Below the pieces are notes generated by a model that was not told where the DNA came from, ran no database searches, and saw nothing but the letters and a program-made list of their open reading frames with translations. From positions 1-45,170 of the forward strand of contig JAISOF010000029.1 in the NCBI GenBank assembly GCA_031275815.1: a DNA stretch of 45,170 nt, read 5' to 3'. Origin of the DNA: Candidatus Nomurabacteria bacterium (lineage in GTDB: Bacteria > Patescibacteriota > Saccharimonadia > Saccharimonadales > Saccharimonadaceae). Both the position numbers and the translations under genes were made by a program. This document shows, one piece after another, positions 25,361-34,138 of the stretch. Numbering within the stretch: the first letter of the stretch is position 1; each line of letters begins with the position of its first letter.

Positions 25361-28081
25361 TTATTTTTTGCCGGCGTCGGATTTTTTGTTGTGTGGCGGC
25401 CCGCCGACACTCGTCGCTTTTTCCGCCAACACGGTTTTCAAATCTTTCAAGCTGGGACTGACTTGTTTTTGTTCGGCTTTGTTCGGGCTGATTTTTTGTT
25501 TGTGGAACTCGGACTGTGGCGTGGGTACGAACAAAAATCGGGGTTTTTCTTTGGCGGGTGCCGGCCTGATGCCAGTTGCCATTGATAAGCTTTGCTCGGC
25601 CAAGCTGTCAAACTCGCGGGCTTTGTTCTCGGCGCGCAAATCGTCCATGAACCGGTTAGCGGAAGACAAAATATCCGCAATCTCTTTTTCAATTTCTTCT
25701 TTGGGACGGGCGTATTTGCGACGCGAACTTTCGATAATCCTGTCCAGCACGGTTTGGTCTGGCGCCGGTGGAATACTGAGCGTGGTGGCAGAAAACGAGC
25801 GGGTTTTTTCACCGTTCACGATCATATTGATGACGAAATGGCGATTGTTCATCTGGATCAGGTCGCCCTCCTCAAACTCCGGCTCGAATTGTTTGGTGAG
25901 AACCGGCGCGTCATCCACCGAAACCCTGAAAGAAATAATGGTGCCGACGTTACCGAACACTGCGTTACGCACAGATTCCGTCATTTGCGAGACGTATTGG
26001 TTGGCGATAGTGAGGTTCAGCCCGTATTTGCGCGCCTCTGACAAAATCACGGCGAACGAATCAGTGGCAAAGTTTTGGAACTCGTCGACATAAAGATAGA
26101 ACGGGCGTCGGTCGGAGACGTTGGGGATGTCGGAGCGGCTCATGGCGGCCAATTGAATCTTGGTGACCAAGAATGCCCCCAAAATCCCCGCATTATCCTC
26201 CCCTATCAACCCTTTAGAAAGGTTGACCACCAAGATTTTTCCATCGTCCATCAACTCACGGATATTGAAAGAGCTTTTTGGTTGCCCAATGATGTTGCGA
26301 ATAATCGGGTTGGCGGTGAACGCCCCCACCTTGTTCAGTACCGGCGCCACCGACTCGTTGACTTGCTTTTCCGCCCACTGCCCAAACTCTTGTTTCCAAA
26401 ATTGCAAAACCGTGACGTCTTTGCAGTATTCCAAAGTCTCTCGGCGGAAGTTTTTGTCAGTCAACATGCGTTGAATGTCCAGCAGTGTGGTTTCCGGACG
26501 GTCTAACAGCGCCAAAAGGGTGTAGCGCAAAATATGTTCCAAGCGCGGGCCCCAACTTTCGCCAAACATGCGTTTCAGCACGCCGATGACTTCCGAAGAA
26601 ATATTGGGCTTGCGGGTGTCGTCAGTCACTTCCAACGGATTGAACGCCACCGGAAACTTGGTGTCGCTGGGGTTGAAATACACCACGTCTTTGATTCGGC
26701 TTTCCGGTATGAAATTGAGGTTGTTGATAGCAAAATCGCCATGGGGGTCAATAATGGCATAGCCTTGATCGTGATAAATGTCGGACAGCGCAAACAGTTC
26801 CAACAACCCCGACTTCCCTGCCCCCGTTTGTCCGATAATATACACATGGCGGGAACGGTCTTTGCGTAGCATACCAAACTGATGGTTGATACCGCGAAAA
26901 TTAGTCAACCCAAAAGCGCTGATGTTTTCGTCAATCGTGGGGTCGCCAGTCAACATCGGCAACTTGGCGGGCGGCTCGGCGGTCTTGTTGGACGCCCAAA
27001 CCACATTCGGGGTCTCCACATTAGTGTGTGGAAGGTGGAAAATGCTCGCCAGCTCACTGATATTCAGCACAAAACCTGTGTCGGTGAACGACCGCACGCG
27101 ATAAGCGCTGATGTCGTCCGGATTAAACGACATGCCCAACATTTTGAAACCGTTCAAGTTGGTGCTGTTGTATTGTTTGAACGAGCCGACCAACGCTTGC
27201 ATGTTCAACCGCGCGTTTTCGCGGTCTTTGCCAAGGTACACCAAGCGGATTTTGACTTGATAGCCCAACCCGTTGGCTTTCTTTTCTGCCTCCGAAATGC
27301 GCGTCTTGTCCCTTTCCGACAACTCCACCGGCGTGGCAGGCGTGCCCAGTCCGCCCTCTGGCGGTCGCCAAAGTGCCGCCAAGACTTCAATCAACCACTT
27401 GAAGTCAATAATATTGCTCAAACTGAAAGGTTTTTTGCCAGCCTTGACGTTCTTAATCCACAGCTCGGAGGTTTTGTGCCAATCGTCGGACACTGGACGC
27501 GCCAAAATCTGCACCCAAATCTCCTCACCGGTGGTTTCCAATTTCGCCAAAGCGCCGGTGATACCCGCCAAAGGGTCAACCTCGAAGTTGTCGAAAGTTT
27601 TGATGGGCAAGGCGTCATTGTCCACCAAAGACAACTCCGACACGCAAGACACTTCATGGTTTTTCTGGTGTAAAGCGTAATCTTCCGGTGCCTCCGAAAT
27701 CTGCACGGTCGGATATTGAGCATAAATCTGCCCCTCCACAAAACTGCGCAAAATCTTGGGCACCCAGACAAAAAATCGGATTTTTCCATCCATCGACGTA
27801 ATCTCAAAACTGAGATATTCCTGCACTCCGCCACTGTTTTTCAGCTCGGTTTTGTCCCTCAAAATGCCGTGCAATGAAGCAAACAGTTGTTCGGCGGCCA
27901 ACTCCTTTTTGTCGTTGGTGCGGGGAATCTCCAACATCAAAAGCACACTGTCAAAAGACGCTGGTTTGATTTTCTGTGCCTTTTGGAAATTGCGGTGCGC
28001 CAAAAACAACAAAATCAGGACAACCGGTATCCAGACAATCGGTTTTAATAAGAATATAAATATATTTGAAATTACATCCAC
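25361..28081 (-). CDS. VirD4/TraG-type (HerA-fold) membrane-anchored ATPase
   Basis: Protein of 906 aa. One N-terminal transmembrane helix (about residues 5-28) is followed by a long alpha/beta domain. An FtsK/HerA-superfamily ATPase comes next, with Walker A GQTGAGKSGL (about residues 413-422), YAIIDPHGDFA after it, and Walker B FYLYVDEFQNF (about 660-670), then the TraG-like EARKYGLNLTIANQY sensor region. The C-terminal ~130 residues are charged and probably disordered. VirD4 coupling proteins deliver DNA or protein to type IV secretion or pilus machines; no other such gene is nearby. Start is GTG with AGAGGTG upstream. The role could be DNA translocation or uptake, which is inference. Confidence 0.75.
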   Translation of the reverse strand: MDVISNIFIFLLKPIVWIPVVLILLFLAHRNFQKAQKIKPASFDSVLLMLEIPRTNDKKELAAEQLFASLHGILRDKTELKNSGGVQEYLSFEITSMDGKIRFFVWVPKILRSFVEGQIYAQYPTVQISEAPEDYALHQKNHEVSCVSELSLVDNDALPIKTFDNFEVDPLAGITGALAKLETTGEEIWVQILARPVSDDWHKTSELWIKNVKAGKKPFSLSNIIDFKWLIEVLAALWRPPEGGLGTPATPVELSERDKTRISEAEKKANGLGYQVKIRLVYLGKDRENARLNMQALVGSFKQYNSTNLNGFKMLGMSFNPDDISAYRVRSFTDTGFVLNISELASIFHLPHTNVETPNVVWASNKTAEPPAKLPMLTGDPTIDENISAFGLTNFRGINHQFGMLRKDRSRHVYIIGQTGAGKSGLLELFALSDIYHDQGYAIIDPHGDFAINNLNFIPESRIKDVVYFNPSDTKFPVAFNPLEVTDDTRKPNISSEVIGVLKRMFGESWGPRLEHILRYTLLALLDRPETTLLDIQRMLTDKNFRRETLEYCKDVTVLQFWKQEFGQWAEKQVNESVAPVLNKVGAFTANPIIRNIIGQPKSSFNIRELMDDGKILVVNLSKGLIGEDNAGILGAFLVTKIQLAAMSRSDIPNVSDRRPFYLYVDEFQNFATDSFAVILSEARKYGLNLTIANQYVSQMTESVRNAVFGNVGTIISFRVSVDDAPVLTKQFEPEFEEGDLIQMNNRHFVINMIVNGEKTRSFSATTLSIPPAPDQTVLDRIIESSRRKYARPKEEIEKEIADILSSANRFMDDLRAENKAREFDSLAEQSLSMATGIRPAPAKEKPRFLFVPTPQSEFHKQKISPNKAEQKQVSPSLKDLKTVLAEKATSVGGPPHNKKSDAGKK

Positions 28082-28153
28082 TTTACACCTCTAAACATAA
28101 TCATTGTCGCACGTTCTGCCAATAAAAACAAGAGTTTGGCGTAATATGGGCAA

Positions 28154-29197
28154 CTATTTTTTGATGGAGTACTTATTTTTGTCAATTCGATTAAATACTG
28201 CCCTGTCCTGCAGGTTCAGCAAAATTGTGGTTTCCTTGACTTGGCGGGCTTTCAAGACCTGTTTGACGATTTCGTTGCGCTCCATCACGCCGCCGTTTTC
28301 GGACAGCACCTTTTTGATGGTGTCGGTGACCGTGCCGCTGGAATACCCCCACGCGCTAAGGGCGTAAATCCCCCGTCCAATTAACACAAAACGCTTGTCT
28401 TTAATCAGTTCGTTGTGGATGGCTTGAATCGTGACGTTTTTGCGGTTGAAATTGCTTTCCGCGATGGCCTTCGCGATTTCCGAAAAGTGCATCGGCGCCT
28501 TTTTGCCCTCCAATATCACAAAAATCTTGTCGCGAATATTGCGCGGGTTAATCAACGGCCACTTTGCCAGCCCCCACATGCCGCCAAGCGTTGCCAACTG
28601 TTTGGAAATGTTGGCCACCGCCGCGATATGATCCGGATGTTGGTAATCCAACTTTTCGTCCAACTCCGCAACGGTCATCGGCTTGCCATAACCGGTCACC
28701 ACTTTCACAATCTCGTCAGCTTTGGCGCGCACGGTCTTTTCGTCGCCGTATTCAGCAATGCAAATCGAGTGATAATACCGGTCGCTGTCATAAATCACCG
28801 ACAACTGCGACGACACTTCGCCAATGAAAGACAACGTGGAGCGCTCTTTGGCGGTGGACTTGTGCCCATAAATCTGCTCCGCCAGCGTTTCCACGCGCGC
28901 CACCCTGCCGAGCTCAGTCAAATTGCGGATAATCAGCTTTTCCGCCGCCACCAAATCGTCCACTTTGCCTTCTTCAGCATGGATTTTAATCCGAATCACA
29001 ATCGCCTTTTCCAGTTGGCGCACCCGTTCTCGCGTAATACTCAACATCTCGCCGATTTGCTCCAGCGTTTCTTTTTGCGAGCTAATGCCGAAGCGACGCG
29101 AAATAATCTCGCGCTCCCTGGACTGCTCAACAACACCAAGCAATCCGTTGATTGCCTTTTTGATAATTTCTGAATTAGTACTATGGCTAGCGTCCAC
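28154..29197 (-). CDS. Sigma-70 region 4 / HARE-HTH regulator
   Basis: Protein of 347 aa. Residues ~24-75 (REREIISRRFGI, ETLEQIGEMLSITRERVRQLEKA) are a textbook sigma-70 region 4 with the RERVRQ recognition helix. Residues ~220-290 (IRDKIFVILEGKKAPMHFSEIAKAI, IHNELIKDKRFVLIGRGIYAL) match the HARE-HTH winged helix also found in RpoE (delta subunit). No region 2 is present, so it is not a standalone sigma factor; it may modulate RNA polymerase. Start is GTG with AGGGAG upstream. It lies between topA and the VirD4-like gene on the same strand. Confidence 0.75.
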   Translation of the reverse strand: MDASHSTNSEIIKKAINGLLGVVEQSREREIISRRFGISSQKETLEQIGEMLSITRERVRQLEKAIVIRIKIHAEEGKVDDLVAAEKLIIRNLTELGRVARVETLAEQIYGHKSTAKERSTLSFIGEVSSQLSVIYDSDRYYHSICIAEYGDEKTVRAKADEIVKVVTGYGKPMTVAELDEKLDYQHPDHIAAVANISKQLATLGGMWGLAKWPLINPRNIRDKIFVILEGKKAPMHFSEIAKAIAESNFNRKNVTIQAIHNELIKDKRFVLIGRGIYALSAWGYSSGTVTDTIKKVLSENGGVMERNEIVKQVLKARQVKETTILLNLQDRAVFNRIDKNKYSIKK

Positions 29198-29369
29198 TTG
29201 ACCATCTCCCTTCGTAATTATTTAATATACTTTGTCTATGACTCTAACATGATAAATGTATTATGTCAATAGAAACAACTTGGTCTTACTATGAAGTATA
29301 CCATATATTTTGAAAGCCGTGCAATAGATTTTATAAAACTTTTTTAATAATATTTTTATTGTATGAAAC

Positions 29370-31730
29370 TTATGCTTTGCGGCGGCGCTGAGCACCCTGG
29401 CGCTTGACAGAGCTGCGGCGTTTGGTATTTTTGCGAGCAACAGAGGTGCTTTTGCGTTTGACAGAGGCGCGACGCTTGGCTGACTTGGTTGGTTTTTTGT
29501 TTGCCAACATCTCCAAAGCCGTTTTTTCCGTGATGGTCTTGGGGTCGACGTCTTTGGGTATTTTCACATGGTTGCGACGCCCCGCTCCCTTGATATACGG
29601 CCCATACACCCCGTTAATAATCATCACCTCGCCAAAATCAGCGATAATACTGGCCTTTTTTGCCACATAAAGCTCTTCAGCGCGCTCCAATGTGATGGTG
29701 TAAGGGTCGTCGCCAGTCAAGCTGATATTGTGCTTGCCAGCCCTCAGAAACGGCCCAAACGGCCCATTAGCCGCCACCAACTCCACTCCATCGTCACTTG
29801 TCCCCAACACCCTCGGCAGCGCCGGCAAAGCCAACTGTTGCAAAGCCGACTCTAATGACACCGTTTCCACCGTCTCGCCCTCTGGTATCGGCGCAAAACG
29901 CGGCTTTTCCTTGCTGCCCTTTTCCACCTCACCCACCTGCAAATACTCACCCTTGCGTCCCACCTTCGCATACACCATCTTGCCACTTTTCGGTTCAACC
30001 CCCAGCTCGCGGGCGTTATTCCAACGTTTGGCGTCAGCCGCCTTGTCCACCAACTGATGAAACGGCGCATAAAACCGCTTCAACATCTCCACCTTACTCA
30101 CCTTACTCTCCGCAATTTTATCAAAATCCTTTTCCACTTCAGCCGTGAAACCATAATCCACAATCTGATCAAAATTGACCGTCAGAAAGTCGCTCAGCAC
30201 CGCGCCAACCGGATTGGGCACCAGTTTGCCCTTGTCCCCGCCGGTTTTCTCTTTAGCCAGCGCCTTTTTGATTTGCGATTTGTGTAATGTCAACTGCACT
30301 ACCTCGCGCTCTTTACCCTCCGAAACGCCTTTTTTGACGTAATTTCGAGTTTGAATAGTGTTCAAAATTGTGGCATAAGTGCTGGGACGCCCAATGCCCA
30401 ATTCTTCCAGTTTTTTGACCAAACTTCCCTCTGTATATCTGGCGGGGGGCTTGGCGAAAGTCTGGCGTGCCACAATTTCTTTCACGGGCAACACATCACC
30501 TTTTTGCAAGTTTGGCAAGCTGAGTTCTTTCGCTTTGCCATAAACCTTGAGGAACCCATCAAACAAAATTATCTCCCCTTTTGCCTCAAAAACTCCGCGT
30601 GCATTGGGTGTTGTAATTTTTACAACAGTTTTCTCCAACCGCGCGGGCGCCATCTGAGTGGCAAGTGTGCGACTGCGAATCAAAGCATACAACCGTTTTT
30701 CATAATTGTTCTTGCCGGCGCTTTCGTCGCTGATGTGCGTCGGACGAATCGCTTCGTGTGCCTCTTGCGCGGTCGCATTTTTCGTGGCAAAGTTCCGAGT
30801 TTTCAAGTATTTTTCGCCGTAATTACTTCTGACAAACCCAGCAATTTCGCCAATTGCCTGCGCGCTCAAATTGACCGAATCCGTGCGCATATAGGTGATT
30901 TTCCCCGCCTGATACAGCCCCTGTGCGGCACTCATCGTGGTTTTGGAAGAAAACCCCAATTTGGCATTGGCTTCAATTTGCAAAGCCGCCGTCGTGAATG
31001 GCGGGCTGGGGTTGCGCGAAGTCGGGGTTTTCGCCACCGCGTCGACTGCAAAAACTGCGTCAATGAGCTGTTTCAAAAACTCCCCCGCTGCCCTTTCGTC
31101 CGCAAAACTTTGGGAATATTCCGCTTTGATTTCGTCTTTGTCGGATTGAAAAATGCCCGTAACCTTGAACGTAAACTTGGATTCAAAAGCGTTAATCTCG
31201 CGCTCGCGCTCCACAATCAACCGCACCGCCGGACTTTGCACCCGCCCTGCGCTCTTCCCGCCCGGCACCTTTTGCCACACCACTGGACTCAGCTCAAACC
31301 CCACAATCCGATCCAAAATCTGGCGCGCCTGCTGGCTCTCCACCATCGCCGTGTCCACCGTGCGCGGGTTTTTTACGGCGGTTTCCAGCGCTGGCTTGGT
31401 GATTTCGTGAAACACAATCCGCTTGGTATTTTTCGGCAACCCCAAAACTTCCATCAAATGCCAAGAAATCGCCTCCCCCTCGCGGTCTTCATCAGTCGCG
31501 AGCAACACCTCATCTGCCGCCTTCACCGCCTTTTTCAGCTCGCTGATAATCTTCTTTTTTTCGGGATCAATTTCGTATTCCGTCTTGAAATCGTTCTCAA
31601 TATCCACCGCGTGCTTGGTTTTTGGAATCTGACGAATGTGCCCCACTGAACTCATCACCTTGTATTCCTTGCCAAGATACTTCTCAATCGTCTTTGCCTT
31701 TGCCGGACTTTCCACAATTACTAATTTCAT
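29370..31730 (-). CDS. topA: DNA topoisomerase I (type IA)
   Basis: Protein of 786 aa that relaxes negative supercoils. The TOPRIM domain starts MKLVIVESPAKAKTIEKYLG with catalytic Glu8, and the acidic motif is TDEDREGEA (about residues 79-87). The active-site Tyr lies in ITYMRTDSVNLS at about residue 279. The C-terminal repeats lack the zinc-binding cysteines of E. coli TopA and resemble Topo_C_Rpt units. The protein ends in a ~45-residue Lys/Arg/Ser tail with near-repeats (KRRASVKRKS, KRRSSVKRQ), probably a DNA-binding tail. TATAGT ends 7 nt before the ATG. Confidence 0.95.
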   Translation of the reverse strand: MKLVIVESPAKAKTIEKYLGKEYKVMSSVGHIRQIPKTKHAVDIENDFKTEYEIDPEKKKIISELKKAVKAADEVLLATDEDREGEAISWHLMEVLGLPKNTKRIVFHEITKPALETAVKNPRTVDTAMVESQQARQILDRIVGFELSPVVWQKVPGGKSAGRVQSPAVRLIVEREREINAFESKFTFKVTGIFQSDKDEIKAEYSQSFADERAAGEFLKQLIDAVFAVDAVAKTPTSRNPSPPFTTAALQIEANAKLGFSSKTTMSAAQGLYQAGKITYMRTDSVNLSAQAIGEIAGFVRSNYGEKYLKTRNFATKNATAQEAHEAIRPTHISDESAGKNNYEKRLYALIRSRTLATQMAPARLEKTVVKITTPNARGVFEAKGEIILFDGFLKVYGKAKELSLPNLQKGDVLPVKEIVARQTFAKPPARYTEGSLVKKLEELGIGRPSTYATILNTIQTRNYVKKGVSEGKEREVVQLTLHKSQIKKALAKEKTGGDKGKLVPNPVGAVLSDFLTVNFDQIVDYGFTAEVEKDFDKIAESKVSKVEMLKRFYAPFHQLVDKAADAKRWNNARELGVEPKSGKMVYAKVGRKGEYLQVGEVEKGSKEKPRFAPIPEGETVETVSLESALQQLALPALPRVLGTSDDGVELVAANGPFGPFLRAGKHNISLTGDDPYTITLERAEELYVAKKASIIADFGEVMIINGVYGPYIKGAGRRNHVKIPKDVDPKTITEKTALEMLANKKPTKSAKRRASVKRKSTSVARKNTKRRSSVKRQGAQRRRKA
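30609..30627. repeat. 19-bp palindrome, shared with the Trm11-like gene
   Basis: TGTTGTAATTTTTACAACA inside topA is identical to 10409-10427 inside the Trm11-like gene. Both encode VVKITT. The inner GTAATTTTTAC also occurs at 10313-10323 and 42731-42741. Confidence 0.5.
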
Positions 31731-31779
31731 TTCTAAGACTATATATTATATTGTTAATTTTTGCAAAACTATTAAAGAA

Positions 31780-31971
31780 TTAATCCGCAAACTTTTTCCA
31801 CGCCGTCAACGCTCCAACCTCCACTAGCAGCAGTGACGCGCCAAATACAGCATTGTGCCAAAATGTGCAATGATTGCCAATATCACGCAGTATAAACCAA
31901 GCAAAAACTTCCAAGTCGACAAAAAGCAGACTATTGACAAAAAGCAAACCAAGAGATAAAATAGTAAGCAA
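31780..31971 (-). CDS. Possible small two-helix membrane protein
   Basis: A 63-residue frame with two hydrophobic stretches (LGLLFVNSLLFVDLEVFAWFIL and FGASLLLVEVGALTAW) and a charged end WKKFAD, which look protein-like. The only available start codons are TTG (31971 or later) and no RBS is clear. It would sit upstream of topA on the same strand. No family recognised. Confidence 0.3.
   Translation of the reverse strand: MLTILSLGLLFVNSLLFVDLEVFAWFILRDIGNHCTFWHNAVFGASLLLVEVGALTAWKKFAD
31934..31962 (+). promoter_or_regulatory. Consensus promoter of the 171-aa gene
   Basis: TTGACA (31934-31939), 17 nt, TAAAAT (31957-31962). GACAAAAAGCA occurs twice here, 19 bp apart, with the second copy overlapping the -35 box. 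Confidence 0.7.
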
Positions 31972-31995
31972 CTAACCAGAAAGGGAATATGAACA

Positions 31996-32511
31996 ATGGC
32001 GGGCGTGAATTCGAAGCGAAAAATCTTGATAAAGAAGGTGTTGATTTGTTTGATACCGGTGGTTTTGTTTGCCGGTATTGTGACGGCGATTTTCTTTATA
32101 CAAAAAAGTAATAATGACAGCTTATTAGACGAGAAGCAAAAGGCGGAGTTTTCCGCAAAGTTTGATAATGTGTTTAACCAAGCTATGCAATCTTCAGAAG
32201 TTCAGGAGATGCTTGAACAGCAGATTGCTGCGAGGGGTCTTGACGAAAGTTATCTTGAAGATGTGTCTAATATGATTCCTGTCATGCTTGATGGAACTGG
32301 TTGGTGTATTTGGGGCGAGTTGCGCAAGCAGTACAGTGGCGATGAGATATTGAGTAATTTTGATTATGATTATTTCAGTCGTATCGATCCAGCTGATGCT
32401 GACCCCAATGCCACTAACGAACTTACGAAAAGCGCGGAAAGTTCGGTTGCTAAATGTGTCTTGAGCAATGTTTCTGATTTTATTCAAAAACTTTCAAATG
32501 AATTAGAATAA
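31996..32511 (+). CDS. Single-pass membrane protein of unknown function
   Basis: Protein of 171 aa. A basic N-terminus (NSKRKILIKK) precedes one transmembrane helix (about residues 15-36). A mainly helical, acidic extracytoplasmic domain with two Cys follows. GAAAGGGA precedes the ATG by about 9 nt and a consensus promoter lies 34 nt upstream. It is one of few + strand genes in this half of the window. No family recognised. Confidence 0.75.
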   Translation: MAGVNSKRKILIKKVLICLIPVVLFAGIVTAIFFIQKSNNDSLLDEKQKAEFSAKFDNVFNQAMQSSEVQEMLEQQIAARGLDESYLEDVSNMIPVMLDGTGWCIWGELRKQYSGDEILSNFDYDYFSRIDPADADPNATNELTKSAESSVAKCVLSNVSDFIQKLSNELE

Positions 32512-32571
32512 TATTTTGTTTCTCCAACAGGGGCGGTTTTCTGTCGTGCCATATGACCGTTGGGAGGGGTA

Positions 32572-33426
32572 TTATTTCTTCACCACCCAAATATCCCCCA
32601 ACGCCTGAATGAGGTCATCAAACTCCATCATCGTCAAGGTTTGGGCGAGGTCGGCGGGCGGGATTTTCAGGTTTTCGGCTATTTTTTCGGTGTCGTTGAC
32701 GCCGGATTTGATGAGTTTGAGGATTTTTTGTTCGGTGGTGGTGGCTTTGCTGGCAACTTGGATTTTTGCGATTTTTTCTGGTGCCAACACTTCCAACAGG
32801 TCGTTCGCCTCTGTCAACAGGTGCGCCCCGCGCTTAATCAAGAGGTTGCAACCCTCGCTCATCGGGGAATTGACACCATTGGGCACCGCAAACACCGCAC
32901 GCCCTTGATTTTTGGCGTGGGCAGCAGTTGACAATGAGCCACTTTTGGTGTTAGCCTCAACAACAATTACTGCGTCTGACAAGCCGGAAATCAGACGGTT
33001 GCGCGCCAAGAAATACGGCCTTAAGGGGGGCGTGTTTGCTGGATATTCGCTGAGAATGGCGCCATCGTGCGCCAAAATCTGCGCCCCCAGCTGGGAATTG
33101 CTGTGTGGCGTAATTTCATCCACCCCGCTCGCCAAAACCGCCAAAGTAATGCCACCGGCGTCCAGTGCTCCCCTGTGCGACATGGCGTCAATTCCGAACG
33201 CCAACCCTGAAACTACCACCACGCCACGTTTCGCGAGGTCATAGCTCAACCGATAAGCCGTTTCCAAACCGTATTTTGTCGCCTTTCTGGCTCCGACAAT
33301 TCCGACCGTGAGCAGGCGTTTTTCGGGCAATTTTCCGCGATAATACAATGTTTTTGGCATAAGCGCAATACCGCCTAACACCTCTGTAAAATTGTTGTTT
33401 AGGGGTGATATTTCATTGATTTTCAT
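32572..33426 (-). CDS. dprA: DNA-processing protein DprA
   Basis: Protein of 284 aa from the ATG at 33426; the frame is open to 33513 but the extra residues are unlike the family and overlap a + strand promoter. The Rossmann-like core has VGIVGARKATKYG, VVVSGLAFGIDAMSHRGAL and LAVLASGVDEITPHSN. ILSEYPANTPPLRPYFLARNRLISGLSDAVIVVEA and SGSLSTAAHAKNQGR complete the family signature, and a winged-helix domain ends it (about residues 225-284). DprA loads RecA on incoming single-stranded DNA, so the organism is probably transformable. TATAGG lies 6 nt before the ATG as a weak -10. Confidence 0.93.
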   Translation of the reverse strand: MKINEISPLNNNFTEVLGGIALMPKTLYYRGKLPEKRLLTVGIVGARKATKYGLETAYRLSYDLAKRGVVVVSGLAFGIDAMSHRGALDAGGITLAVLASGVDEITPHSNSQLGAQILAHDGAILSEYPANTPPLRPYFLARNRLISGLSDAVIVVEANTKSGSLSTAAHAKNQGRAVFAVPNGVNSPMSEGCNLLIKRGAHLLTEANDLLEVLAPEKIAKIQVASKATTTEQKILKLIKSGVNDTEKIAENLKIPPADLAQTLTMMEFDDLIQALGDIWVVKK

Positions 33427-33445
33427 AATTTTCCTATAAAAACTA

Positions 33446-33474
33446 TTGACATTTAAAGCCATGTGTGCTATAAT
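33446..33474 (+). promoter_or_regulatory. Perfect consensus promoter of the orphan RNA
   Basis: TTGACA (33446-33451), exactly 17 nt, TATAAT (33469-33474). The start site would be near 33481. No coding frame follows for about 400 nt. It is divergent from dprA. Confidence 0.8.
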
Positions 33475-33480
33475 GCTTAC

Positions 33481-33819
33481 GAGTTGATGATAAAACTTAA
33501 GTGATATCATCAATCAGCACCTAAATAAATTATAACTTATTTTGGAAAAAGTAAAGACCTTTTTTGGTTTTTTTCTCTCTTTTCCAAAATATCGTTAGGC
33601 GTTCATTAACTTTGGCTATGACTTCCAAGTCAAAAAGTATTTACCTCCACTTTTGCCAAAAATCATTAGTGAACGCACTAACCCCTTTAACCGGCAGACC
33701 CAATAAAAGTATGATGGTGGGTCATGCTCCATAGTTTATGGGCCAGTTCGGTGTGTTAAAGGGCAAATAGAGCTTAGATCAGGCTATGCCCACCCTTGCC
33801 TGCGTCTAGGCTCTTTTTT
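33481..33819 (+). ncRNA. Structured RNA of ~340 nt, family not recognised
   Basis: Bounded by a consensus promoter and an intrinsic terminator, with no coding frame. By eye it folds into P1 TTGATGATA/TATCATCAA (33484-33513) and P2 ATTTTGGAAAA/TTTTCCAAAAT (33539-33590). A long arm P3 pairs GTTAG+GCGTTCA (33594-33605) with TGAACGC+CTAAC (33670-33682) and encloses TTTGGC/GCCAAA and two hairpins. P4 CCCTTTAAC/GTTAAAGGG (33683-33763) encloses GACCC/GGGTC and CCATA/TATGG hairpins. One P3 loop (33639-33648) ends in CCTCC, complementary to Shine-Dalgarno sites. I do not see the conserved cores of RNase P RNA, tmRNA or SRP RNA on either strand. Confidence 0.6.
33770..33819 (+). terminator. Intrinsic terminator of the orphan RNA
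   Basis: GAGCTTAGA (33770-33778) pairs with TCTAGGCTC (33805-33813) with one wobble, an inner AGGC/GCCT extends it, and TTTTTTG follows at 33814. Confidence 0.8.
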
Positions 33820-33826
33820 GTTATTT

Positions 33827-33857
33827 AAGAAAAACTTTTTTGGAAAAAGTTTTTCTT
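33827..33857. repeat. Perfect 14-bp inverted repeat with 3-nt loop
   Basis: AAGAAAAACTTTTT (33827-33840) and its exact reverse complement at 33844-33857 around TGG. A/T-rich arms provide T-runs on both strands, so it may be a second bidirectional terminator between the RNA and the next gene. Confidence 0.6.
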
Positions 33858-33892
33858 ACTTTTCAAAAATAGTTGTATTTAATATTGCCAGA

Positions 33893-34138
33893 ATGCGACA
33901 TGGAGGAATAAGGAAGTTTAAAAACGTGTTTCCTATGATTGAAAAGGTGTATTTGGCGAAGTGTTTAAGTTATTTTTGGCGGGCGCACAATAGCGTCTTT
34001 GACGATGACGCGGATTTTTTGCGATTTTTTCATAATTACGAGCAAAACGAGTTGAGATATGGAGATACGGCGCGGGAGGAGCTCAAATTGTTGTACAAAG
34101 ACGAAATGGACGCGGTTTGTGAAAGTGCACGGAGTTAG
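33893..34138 (+). CDS. Small hypothetical protein
   Basis: Product of 81 aa from the ATG at 33893, chosen because TAATAT ends 7 nt before it; the frame is open upstream to 33818 but that part encodes the inverted repeat. It is helical, with an aromatic-rich middle (CLSYFWRAHNSVFDDDADFLRFFHNYEQNE) and an acidic C-terminus. No membrane helix, no family recognised. It converges on pth, overlapping its end by 4 nt. Confidence 0.5.
   Translation: MRHGGIRKFKNVFPMIEKVYLAKCLSYFWRAHNSVFDDDADFLRFFHNYEQNELRYGDTAREELKLLYKDEMDAVCESARS

Noticed and set aside
33427..33513. N-terminal extension of DprA to 33513
   Set aside because: Not family-like and would overlap the consensus promoter of the divergent RNA.
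33481..33819. tmRNA, RNase P RNA or SRP RNA
   Set aside because: No GAGGAAAGTCC/ACAGAA core, no tRNA-like TTCGA arm with CCA end, and no GGAAGGAAGC-type SRP loop on either strand.
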